Virus record (IMG/VR): IMGVR_UViG_3300048041_000040
Location: 1-52,221 of that record
Reading direction: 5' to 3' (one strand)
Length of the DNA stretch: 52,221 nucleotides
Origin: a virus
Positions 45,240-52,221 of the stretch are shown here, piece by piece. The stretch's first letter is position 1; every line of letters starts with the position of its first letter. A model generated the notes under the pieces. That model was not told the DNA's origin. It did no database searches and worked only from the letters and a program-made list of their open reading frames with translations. The position numbers and the translations under genes are program-made.

Positions 45240-46604
45240 ATGGCCATCGTAACCGTAAATGTATCGCAGCAGGTCGGCAGTGCGCCGAACATGTTGCAGC
45301 GTACTGGCGCGCTAGTCTCTACCGGCGGCACCACTCTCGCGCAGTACGGCACTCTGCTGTTGACGCAACTCTCCGACCTGACCAGTTCACTGGCCGGGGC
45401 GGTTACGATATCCTCAGCGGCGGAAGTCAGCACAACCGTCACCGTCACCACGGCGACGAACCACGGGTATACGACCGGGGACTTGGTGACGATTGCCGGG
45501 TTCACGACGCTGGGCTATAACGGCACCTGGGCGATTACCGTTACCGGCGCGACTACGTTCACCTTCGCCACCGCGTCGGGCCTGACCACGCCTGCGGTCG
45601 GTAGTGGCGTGGTCACCGATCAAGACGTGTCGGAATTGGTCGCGATGGCGACGACGTTTTTTGCGCAAGGGTCGAGCGTTGCGGTGTACGTTCTCGAACT
45701 CGGCCACGGTACGGCTGACGTGAATGTCGCGGCGCTGTCCACATACCTGACGGCGAATCCTCTCAAGTTTTACCGCTATCTGGTGCCGCGCGGTTTTGAC
45801 GCCGATGCGAACTTCGTCACGCTGGTCAACTCCTACACATCGGCGACCGCAAAAGTATATTTCCATGTTACGGCGACGCTCTCGACGTATTCGAGCTTCA
45901 CGACAGTGAACGGTAAGGCCGTTGTTATGTCGATCGAGGCCGCGTCGATCCCCGCGACGGAGTTCACTGCCGCCGCGTTGATGTGGGCCGCTTTGAGCTA
46001 CCAGCCGAGTTCGACTAATCAGGTTACGCCGTACTGCTACAGTTACCTGTTCGGCGTCACGACGTACCCGGCGACGACCACTCAAGCCGTGACATTCAAG
46101 GCCGCAAACCTGAATTATGTGACGACCGGCGCCGAGGGCGGCATCAGCGATTTGATGCTGGTCAACGGCACGCAAGCCGACGGCAACCCGCTCAATTATT
46201 GGTATTCGGTCGACTGGATGCAAATCCAGGTAGACCAGGCGATCAGCGCCGCGATCATCAACGGCAGCAACAATCCGCTCGCCCCGCTCTACTACAATCA
46301 GCAAGGCGTCAATGTCTTGCAGATCGTTTCACAATCGGTCGCGCAGCAAGCGGTTGCCAACGGCTTGGCGGTCGGTCCGGTGACGGGTTACAGTCTGACC
46401 TCGGCGGCGTTCACCGCACTACTGCAAAGCGGCAATGCGCCGTTGGGCGTGCTGGTCAACGCCGTGCCGTTCGCCTCGTTCGTATCGCTCAATCCGAGCG
46501 ACTACCCGATCGGTCTGTATTCGGGCCTGTCGGTCAGTTACACGCCGGCGCGTGGATTCCAAAATATCGTGTTTAACGTCAACGTGTCGAACTTCATCCC
46601 ATAA
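45240..46604 (+). CDS. Contractile tail sheath protein with inserted beta domain
   Basis: A 454-residue sheath. The N-terminus (VNVSQQVGSAPNMLQRTGAL, TTLAQYGTLLLTQLSDL) and C-terminus (NAVPFASFVSLNPSDYPIGL, YTPARGFQNIVFNVNV) are typical of sheaths in this phage group. Residues about 58-122 are an inserted beta domain (ATNHGYTTGDLVTIAGFTTL, 'GATTFTFATASG'), likely on the outer surface. It forms the contracting tube around the tail tube encoded next. It is read from 'GGCGGC' nine bases upstream. Confidence 0.85.
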   Translation: MAIVTVNVSQQVGSAPNMLQRTGALVSTGGTTLAQYGTLLLTQLSDLTSSLAGAVTISSAAEVSTTVTVTTATNHGYTTGDLVTIAGFTTLGYNGTWAITVTGATTFTFATASGLTTPAVGSGVVTDQDVSELVAMATTFFAQGSSVAVYVLELGHGTADVNVAALSTYLTANPLKFYRYLVPRGFDADANFVTLVNSYTSATAKVYFHVTATLSTYSSFTTVNGKAVVMSIEAASIPATEFTAAALMWAALSYQPSSTNQVTPYCYSYLFGVTTYPATTTQAVTFKAANLNYVTTGAEGGISDLMLVNGTQADGNPLNYWYSVDWMQIQVDQAISAAIINGSNNPLAPLYYNQQGVNVLQIVSQSVAQQAVANGLAVGPVTGYSLTSAAFTALLQSGNAPLGVLVNAVPFASFVSLNPSDYPIGLYSGLSVSYTPARGFQNIVFNVNVSNFIP

Positions 46605-46615
46605 GGCGCTGAACC

Positions 46616-47059
46616 ATGTCCTCTAATCCGATGATCCCGCAAGGCACGCTCAACCGGCTACGGGGAAGCGTCAATTTCGTCAGCAACTCGCAACTCAACG
46701 TGACCGCGCCGTACCTCGGGAAAGCAGGCATTTCGCTTGCGCTCGAAGGCGAAAGCACCTTGATGATCCCCACCATGTCCGGCACGGTCACATCGCCAGA
46801 GCCGTACATGATGGCGTCGTGCGTGATCAACCTGCTGAAGACGCAGAACCTCGCCGCCGTGTTCAAGGCGCAAATGGAGAACACTACTCTGGTCGGCGAC
46901 TTCGTGGTCACGCCTGACACTCCCACGCTGCCGACGTACTACATCAATAACGCGGCGATCGAGTCGATTAAGGAAATGCCGATTAACGGGGAAGACGCCG
47001 GGTTCGTCATCACATTGAAGGGCTACTACATCGTCAACAACGCGCTCTGGAACATTTAA
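46616..47059 (+). CDS. Tail tube protein
   Basis: A 147-residue protein of the size and order expected for a contractile tail tube (sheath, tube, chaperone, tape measure). It is beta-rich: 'GTLNRLRGSVNFVSNSQLNV', 'LALEGESTLMIPTMSGTVTS' and 'YYINNAAIESIKEMPINGED' with a final 'GFVITLKGYYIVNN'. It overlaps the chaperone gene by one base (47059). Hexamer rings of this protein stack on the tape measure. Confidence 0.78.
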   Translation: MSSNPMIPQGTLNRLRGSVNFVSNSQLNVTAPYLGKAGISLALEGESTLMIPTMSGTVTSPEPYMMASCVINLLKTQNLAAVFKAQMENTTLVGDFVVTPDTPTLPTYYINNAAIESIKEMPINGEDAGFVITLKGYYIVNNALWNI

Positions 47060-47631
47060 TGCGCATCGACAAGTCGCTCAATCTGGTAGTGCCGGTCGAA
47101 ACTGAAGCCGGCACGCTCTACGTGCATTCCACGCCCATCCGCGTGGAAACGTTTAAACGCCATTTTCTCATACTCTCGAAGACGCTCAGTGCGATGTACG
47201 AAGAGGGCATAGGCCGTAGCCTCGGCCCCCGCGTGGCAAGTTTGATGCTGCAAAAAATCGCCGCAGAGACCGGCGTATGGGATGGAGACGCGGGCGTCGA
47301 GAACAGCCTGTTCGCCGAAATTCGCCGCCTGTCGAACGTCATCGTGCCGACCGCGTCCGGGTGGCAAAGTTTGCCCCTGGCGGACGCCGCGAAGCAAGGG
47401 CACCTGACGGCCTTGGAGATCGAGGAGGCGGAGGGGTTCATCGTTTTTTTTACATGCATCTATCATCTACACAAGCGCAAGGACTTGCACTCGTTCATGG
47501 CGCCGATGAGTACGCTGTGGGATACGGAGAGTACCTTGTTAAGTTCTACGGAATACCGCGATTCATTGCCGATCTTGACCGAGACCGAGACTTTTGTGCA
47601 GACCGTACCACAGTCGTCAGTGCCGGGCTAG
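47059..47631 (+). CDS. Tail assembly chaperone, short form (G-type)
   Basis: A 190-residue zero-frame product. The first 130 residues are helical (FLILSKTLSAMYEEGIGRS, RVASLMLQKIAAETGVWD) as in G-type chaperones that bind the tape measure. The slippery T TTT TTT run (47445-47451) sits at codons 129-131, near the end of the conserved part. Past it the zero-frame tail (residues 132-190) is Thr/Ser-rich. It lies between tube and tape measure genes as in most contractile and non-contractile tails. Confidence 0.8.
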   Translation: MRIDKSLNLVVPVETEAGTLYVHSTPIRVETFKRHFLILSKTLSAMYEEGIGRSLGPRVASLMLQKIAAETGVWDGDAGVENSLFAEIRRLSNVIVPTASGWQSLPLADAAKQGHLTALEIEEAEGFIVFFTCIYHLHKRKDLHSFMAPMSTLWDTESTLLSSTEYRDSLPILTETETFVQTVPQSSVPG

Positions 47632-47759
47632 ACTGGATTGCGAACGAAGGTTTCAGGGAATTTTTCGGGGAGCAGGATTACGACTTCCCGTATAGCTCGG
47701 CGCACGAGTTCCGTCAACGGCATTTACTGCACGCGCTAGAGCGAAAAGGGGTTTTCTGA
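47059..47759 (+). CDS. Tail assembly chaperone, -1 frameshift fusion (GT-type)
   Basis: If ribosomes slip back one base on the T7 run (47445-47451), translation continues from TAC at 47451 to the TGA at 47757-47759. The fusion has 233 residues: 131 from the zero frame and 102 more (YMHLSSTQAQGLALVHGADE... to ALERKGVF). The downstream frame has no start of its own and ends one base before the tape measure ATG. Programmed -1 frameshifting in this gene pair is conserved across tailed phages. The T7 run is the expected slip site; I did not fold the RNA for a downstream structure. Confidence 0.8.
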
Positions 47760-47760
47760 A

Positions 47761-49722
47761 ATGGTTAATAAAAGCGTCATTGAGATTGATGTACGCGACG
47801 AGGCCTTTAAAGAATTCGCCGCCTTGTTCGGCAAATACCGCACCGATCTAGCCGCGCTTCCCGGCGCGTGGGACAAGCTCGATAAAGCCATCAAGTCCAC
47901 AAAAAACCCAATCACCCAACTTAGCGCCATTGGTAAAACGATGAGCGAAGAGTTCAAAAAAGCCGCTACGTTTCAGGACAAACTCCGCGTGGCCACGCTC
48001 GGCGCGGGCAAAGCGTTCGGCGCCATCGCCAAGAGTGCCGGGTCTGCGGCCAAGTCGATTAAAGGCATCACATTAAACCTGTTCAAATGGGCGAGTTTGT
48101 CCAGTTTCTTTACCGGGATATTGGGCGGCGCGGGCCTATTCGGGCTGGATCGGCTCGGCAAAGCGCAAGGCGATCAGCGGCGCGAGGCGCAAGGGTTGGG
48201 CGTGACCACCGGGGAGCTATCCGCGTCCAAAATCAGCTTCGGGCGGGCCTTCGACGTAGAGAGTACGCTGGCGAGAGTGGCCGCAGCAAAAAACGACCCG
48301 ACGCAGTGGGGCACTCTCGGAGCGCTCGGCCAGCGCCCGCAAGATTTTCAGGGCAAGAGTAGCGCCGACCTGCAAGAAAAGTTACTGCTGTCGGTAAAGG
48401 ACTTAGTGGACCGGGGCGGCGTCAATTACCAGCAAGTCGCCAAGGCGCGCGGAGCCGACCAGTTTTTCAGTGCCGAGGACTTGACCCGCATCAAGTCCAT
48501 GAAGCGCGAGGAGGTCGAGCAACTTGTCGCGAGTTATCACGCGCGTAAGGCACTGCTTGACCAGGACGAAGCGAGCCTGCGCAAATGGCAAGCGTTCACC
48601 GAGTCGCTGTCGCTCGCGGGGCAGCGCATCGAGAATGTGTTAGGCGACAAGCTGGTGCGCCTGGCCGAGCCGATCGGTAGATTGTCCGCCGCGTTCACTG
48701 ACGCTGTGGCCAAGCTGCTCGATACCGGCAAGATAGATAAATGGATCAACCTGCTGGCCGACGACATTAAACGGTTCGCCGACTGGCTGGGGGGAGACGA
48801 AGCTGACGCCGCCATGCGGAAATTCCTCGACGCACTAGACGACATCGGCGGCGCCCTGTATGCGTTCGGCGGCGCTATCGGTAAAATCCTGCACCTGCTC
48901 CCCGGCGTCGGAGAGAAGACGCTGAAATACACGCAGCAAAAGCAACTCGACAGCCTGGAGGAATTGGCGCCGGACCTTGAAAAGAAACTGCGGGTCCAGC
49001 TCGAAAACCCGTCATTTGCGCATAATGAAAAACTGAACAAGGAGATTGCCGAGGAACTGGCGAAGGCCAGCGCGGGTCCGGACGCCGAAAGAGTGAACGC
49101 GATCGTACAGGCGCTTAGGGGCGGGGCGGCTACCGCCGCCGTGCGAACCGACCACGGAGAGGCATTTGTCCGGGAACTGCGGGGGAAGAACCCGGCAACG
49201 AACCGGTTCTCCGATCTGGAAAAGCAGAACAGCTTGCCTCCGAACCTGCTGGAGAGCGTCGAAAAGCAGGAATCGAATAGTGGGAAAAACAAGAACGACA
49301 GTTCCGTAGGGGCGCAGGGTCCGTTCCAGTTCATGCCGGCTACGTGGAGCCAGTACGGGCGCGGTGGCGACGTACACGACGAATCCCGCGCGGCTGAAGC
49401 GGCGGCAAAACTGTACGCCTACCTGTTAAAGAAGTACAAGGGGGATGTGGCTAAGTCTCTCGCGGCCTACAACTGGGGCGAGGGGAACGTCGATAATTAT
49501 GGCCTGAAAAACGCGCCAAGGGAAACCCGCGAATACGTAGCTAAGATAATGGCCGACATGCAACGGCGGAACGGAGCCGATCAACCCGCACAGGTTACGT
49601 CAGTCGCGCAGGCCGCGCCGAGCGTAGGGCGTGCCGCGCCGCCGCAAAACGTCAACATCAGCGTGACGGTTCCGGCCGGCGCGGATGTGCACCAAACGAT
49701 TAACGGGATGGCGCCGGGATGA
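47761..49722 (+). CDS. Tape measure protein with C-terminal lytic transglycosylase
   Basis: 653 residues. Helical and charged for most of its length; membrane-like segments near residues 100-130 (LNLFKWASLSSFFTGILGGA, GLFGLDRLG). The C-terminal domain is a lysozyme-like transglycosylase: ESVEKQESNSG with catalytic Glu near 504, GAQGPFQFMPATW near 517-530, AAYNWGEGNV near 575. It sets tail length (the helical part suggests a tail of about 90-100 nm) and opens the cell wall during entry. The C-terminal end (NVNISVTVPAGADVHQTING) is a short beta stretch. Complete here; the copy at 3-722 lacks the start. Confidence 0.88.
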   Translation: MVNKSVIEIDVRDEAFKEFAALFGKYRTDLAALPGAWDKLDKAIKSTKNPITQLSAIGKTMSEEFKKAATFQDKLRVATLGAGKAFGAIAKSAGSAAKSIKGITLNLFKWASLSSFFTGILGGAGLFGLDRLGKAQGDQRREAQGLGVTTGELSASKISFGRAFDVESTLARVAAAKNDPTQWGTLGALGQRPQDFQGKSSADLQEKLLLSVKDLVDRGGVNYQQVAKARGADQFFSAEDLTRIKSMKREEVEQLVASYHARKALLDQDEASLRKWQAFTESLSLAGQRIENVLGDKLVRLAEPIGRLSAAFTDAVAKLLDTGKIDKWINLLADDIKRFADWLGGDEADAAMRKFLDALDDIGGALYAFGGAIGKILHLLPGVGEKTLKYTQQKQLDSLEELAPDLEKKLRVQLENPSFAHNEKLNKEIAEELAKASAGPDAERVNAIVQALRGGAATAAVRTDHGEAFVRELRGKNPATNRFSDLEKQNSLPPNLLESVEKQESNSGKNKNDSSVGAQGPFQFMPATWSQYGRGGDVHDESRAAEAAAKLYAYLLKKYKGDVAKSLAAYNWGEGNVDNYGLKNAPRETREYVAKIMADMQRRNGADQPAQVTSVAQAAPSVGRAAPPQNVNISVTVPAGADVHQTINGMAPG

Positions 49723-50477
49723 GCTTCGGGCGCACAGCTTTTCAGGTCGGGTTTGAAGTATCCCCGATCCTGCTCGTACAAGGCCTTGCCGCGAGCATGC
49801 CGGGCAATATGTTGCCGATCCTCGCGATTACGCAGGCGGCGAGTTTCGTCAATGGCCTGTTGTCCGGGGCCGTCAGTCTGAACCCGGACACCTATTTCGC
49901 TCGGTTTCAGCCGATGGCGGGCGGGACATTGATCTCAAACCAGATCGGACAGTACCCGTTCGCTAACCAGACCGTCGCGGCCAACGCGATCATTTCCCAG
50001 CCCTTGAATATCAGCGTGGAAATGATTTGCCCGGCACGTCAAGCCGGCGACATGATCGTGCGCCTGGCGACCTTGAGTGCGCTCAAGCTGGCGCTGGATA
50101 ACCACATCGCGCAAGGCGGATACTTCACATATGCCACGCCCGCGTTCATCTACACGAATTTAATCTTGATCGGGCTTCGCGACATTACGCCGGGCGACAG
50201 CAAACAAAAACAGACCGTGTGGCAGTGGGACTTCCAGCGCCCGCTTATCACTCAAGATACCGCCGCGACCGCTACGAACTCGCTCATGTCAAAGCTGAAC
50301 AGTTTTCTACCGCCGGGCACGCCGGCCGGTATCACGCCATCGTGGAGTGGGATACAATCGGCGGTAGGCAGTTCGGTGTCCAACGCGCTCGGCGCGGTCG
50401 TGCCGTCCGCAAGCAATTTGGTCGGTTCGGTCACCGGCTTGAGCAACACTCCCGCAGATTTCGCTGAAGGCCCGTAA
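49719..50477 (+). CDS. Tail or baseplate structural protein (right copy)
   Basis: Same gene and product as 719-1477, met a second time because the contig passes one genome length. Here it lies in full context: it follows the complete tape measure with an ATGA overlap and precedes the fibre gene by one base. See the left copy for the description of the protein. Confidence 0.7.
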   Translation: MSFGRTAFQVGFEVSPILLVQGLAASMPGNMLPILAITQAASFVNGLLSGAVSLNPDTYFARFQPMAGGTLISNQIGQYPFANQTVAANAIISQPLNISVEMICPARQAGDMIVRLATLSALKLALDNHIAQGGYFTYATPAFIYTNLILIGLRDITPGDSKQKQTVWQWDFQRPLITQDTAATATNSLMSKLNSFLPPGTPAGITPSWSGIQSAVGSSVSNALGAVVPSASNLVGSVTGLSNTPADFAEGP

Positions 50478-50478
50478 A

Positions 50479-52221
50479 ATGAAAAAACTTGCATACCTGC
50501 TCGCTCTGGGGTCCGGCCTGGCCTTCGCCGCCGGTTCGACGGTCGACCCGACGATCCCCTCCGCGAGTTCGCCGCTAGAGTCCGCGCCGGTTCGGGGGAA
50601 CTTCGCCGCCGCCGCCAATGATATCAACGCGCTGATACAGATCAACGCCGGCACGACTGCCCCGGCGACACCGTTGCTTGGCCAGCAGTGGCTAAACACT
50701 ACATCGACCCCCTACGTGTGGAACGTGTTCGACGGCGCCGTGTGGGACACGATCGGATCGTTGAACGCGAGCACGAATACATTTCAAGCCGGGTCGGTGC
50801 CGTGGTCCGGCGTCACGGGCACGCCGACGACGCTTTCCGGGTACGGGATTACGAACGGGGTATCCAGCGTCGGTGTGACAATGCCGTCCGCGTTTTCGTG
50901 TACCGGCAGCCCGGTCACGTCGAGCGGCACGGTCGCCTGTGCGTTCGCGGCGCAATCGCAAGCATACTTCCTGGCCTCGCCGGCCGGCTCTACGGGCGCC
51001 CCGTTGATGCGTCAAATTGTCGCCACGGATGTGCCGACGCTGAACCAGTCCACGACGGGTAACGCGGCCACTGTGACCACGAATGCGAACTTGACCGGGG
51101 ACGTTACGAGCGTCGGGAACGCGACAACGCTCACGCCAACGGGCGTGACGGCGGGGACGTACGCGCAGATGACCGTCGACGCAAACGGGCGGGCTACGGC
51201 GGGCGTCACGATAAATACGGTGCCGTTCGGCGGTACCGGCGTGGCGAGCATATCCGGGATCGTGAAAGGCGCCGGCACAGGCCCCTTTGTGACCGCGACG
51301 CCGGGAACGGACTATATCGCTCCCGGCGGCGCCTTCGGCACGCCTTCATCCTTGACTTGCACAAACTGCAGCGGAACGGCAGCGGGGTTAAGCATCGGCG
51401 GCACAGTCAACGGCAACACGCTAACCGCCGGCAGCAGTACGTACACTGGAACTGCCGGAAAGACCTACACCTTCCCGGCTACGACCGACACCGTTGCCGG
51501 GATCGGAACCGCACAAACTTGGACGGCCGCACAAACTTTTACGAATTCGGATTTAAAGCTACTTGGCTCTTCTACGGGCGTAACCACATTCACCAGCGCG
51601 AACTCTGGTGCAAGCAACTACACTGTGACCGTGCCGGCCGGAAGCATTACGGTTGCACGAACCGATGCGGCACAGACATTTACCGGCGAGCAGACATTTA
51701 ATGGCCCGTCAGGTTCTCCGGCCATGTTGGTACAAGGCGCAGGTACTGCTGGTTCGAATTATGGATTGAGAGTTCAGGCTGGTCTGAACGCGTCAGATTA
51801 TTCATTCTATGTGGTTGATAATACAAGTACCTATGGATTATTCGAAGTTCTGGGAACTGGCGCTGTAAAAGTAAATAGCGGAGCACAATCACCGACCACT
51901 GCTTTGATAGTGACAGGTGCTACAACCATTTCTACCACATTAGGTGTTTCAGGTGTAGCATCATTCTCGGGAGCATTAACTGCAGGTTCATCAGCAAATA
52001 CTTCAATTGGATATTCAGGATTTGCTAATCCAACTGCTGGCACTTCAGCAGGTACTTCTATCGCATTGAATGGATACCAAGCATCGGCAAATAATTACGG
52101 TATTGGTATTAGCGCCGCAGCGTTGAACGCATCAGGCAAATACGATATATGGTATCAGACAGGAGCCACGAATGGCGGTGGACACGCATTCTTTAGTGGT
52201 ACTACTCAGACTGGCTATTTG
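50479..52221 (+). CDS. Tail fibre protein, right copy cut by the window end
   Basis: Identical to the fibre at 1479-3593 for the 581 codons present, except for codon 563: GCC (Ala) here, TCC (Ser) in the left copy. The gene is truncated only because the contig ends. The mismatch lies in the AT-richer, presumably receptor-binding part, so it may reflect real variation in the population or a read-end error. Confidence 0.85.
   Translation, partial: MKKLAYLLALGSGLAFAAGSTVDPTIPSASSPLESAPVRGNFAAAANDINALIQINAGTTAPATPLLGQQWLNTTSTPYVWNVFDGAVWDTIGSLNASTNTFQAGSVPWSGVTGTPTTLSGYGITNGVSSVGVTMPSAFSCTGSPVTSSGTVACAFAAQSQAYFLASPAGSTGAPLMRQIVATDVPTLNQSTTGNAATVTTNANLTGDVTSVGNATTLTPTGVTAGTYAQMTVDANGRATAGVTINTVPFGGTGVASISGIVKGAGTGPFVTATPGTDYIAPGGAFGTPSSLTCTNCSGTAAGLSIGGTVNGNTLTAGSSTYTGTAGKTYTFPATTDTVAGIGTAQTWTAAQTFTNSDLKLLGSSTGVTTFTSANSGASNYTVTVPAGSITVARTDAAQTFTGEQTFNGPSGSPAMLVQGAGTAGSNYGLRVQAGLNASDYSFYVVDNTSTYGLFEVLGTGAVKVNSGAQSPTTALIVTGATTISTTLGVSGVASFSGALTAGSSANTSIGYSGFANPTAGTSAGTSIALNGYQASANNYGIGISAAALNASGKYDIWYQTGATNGGGHAFFSGTTQTGYL

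Larger units (their letters stand above)
49001..52221. repeat. Right copy of 3.2-kb terminal direct repeat
   Basis: Matches 1-3221 at a constant offset of 49,000. The single difference I found is G at 52165 against T at 3165, which lies 57 bases from the end of the contig. The unit genome is therefore 49,000 bp. Confidence 0.95.

Noticed and set aside
45414-46304. 296-codon open frame opposite the sheath gene
   Set aside because: Arg/His-rich antisense translation typical of GC-rich coding DNA; no ribosome binding site and the sheath is certain.
1-52221. Temperate lifestyle
   Set aside because: No integrase, recombinase, CI-type repressor or attachment-site arrangement is visible; HTH proteins alone are not enough.

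Overview
The window holds a complete tailed-phage genome of about 49.0 kb in which the first 3,221 bases reappear at the end (49001-52221). The contig is therefore circular, or terminally redundant as in headful packaging. I see no host genes, tRNAs, rRNAs, integrase or CI-type repressor, so a lytic lifestyle is likely. The tail genes (contractile sheath, tube, baseplate J, gp25-like, spike) make it a myovirus. The high GC content, the gene order and families such as DUF2213-, DUF2184- and DUF2800-like proteins resemble the Burkholderia/Xanthomonas Bcep781-type (Naesvirus-like) phages. A betaproteobacterial or Xanthomonas-like host is an inference from memory, not a database result.

Layout. 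Rightward late genes run from 32532 across the circular join to 15878: terminase small and large subunits, portal, minor head protein, protease/scaffold, decoration protein, major capsid, completion proteins, sheath, tube, tail chaperone pair with a -1 frameshift, tape measure with a lytic transglycosylase domain, baseplate, fibres, tailspike and a lysis cassette. The lysis cassette carries a glucosaminidase, small membrane or exported proteins and a class 3 lipase. Leftward early or accessory genes occupy 15857-18572. The leftward replication block (18638-24638) encodes DNA polymerase A, a T7 gp2.5-like ssDNA-binding protein and a Cas4/RecB-type nuclease. It diverges, from overlapping promoters at 24651-24698, from a rightward replication block (24709-31341) with helicase, VRR-NUC nuclease, C5 methyltransferase, TetR-like HTH protein and primase-helicase. 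A second small leftward cluster lies at 37582-38596.

Regulation. Two leftward clusters more than 20 kb apart start from almost identical sigma70-type promoters (18606-18634 and 38629-38657). In both, a perfect 15-bp palindrome fills most of the 17-bp spacer, which suggests a shared repressor. An AT-rich block with six TTAGA-type iterons and nested inverted repeats (32303-32508) separates divergent genes and is the best origin or control-region candidate. Three virion genes share a small hairpin leader with a GCGA-type loop just before the ribosome binding site.

The most unusual features: (1) two different DNA methyltransferases have been reduced in frame to 44-46-codon genes that keep only the N-terminal catalytic motif and the C-terminal tail, and a third micro-gene is a cut-down copy of the lipase N-terminus. 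All three sit as translationally coupled links in operons. (2) A 260-codon reading frame lies inside the C5 methyltransferase gene in another frame, and both products look like known phage proteins. (3) The portal carries a roughly 290-residue extension with a recent 105-bp tandem duplication. (4) A leftward gene is split at a homopolymer run.
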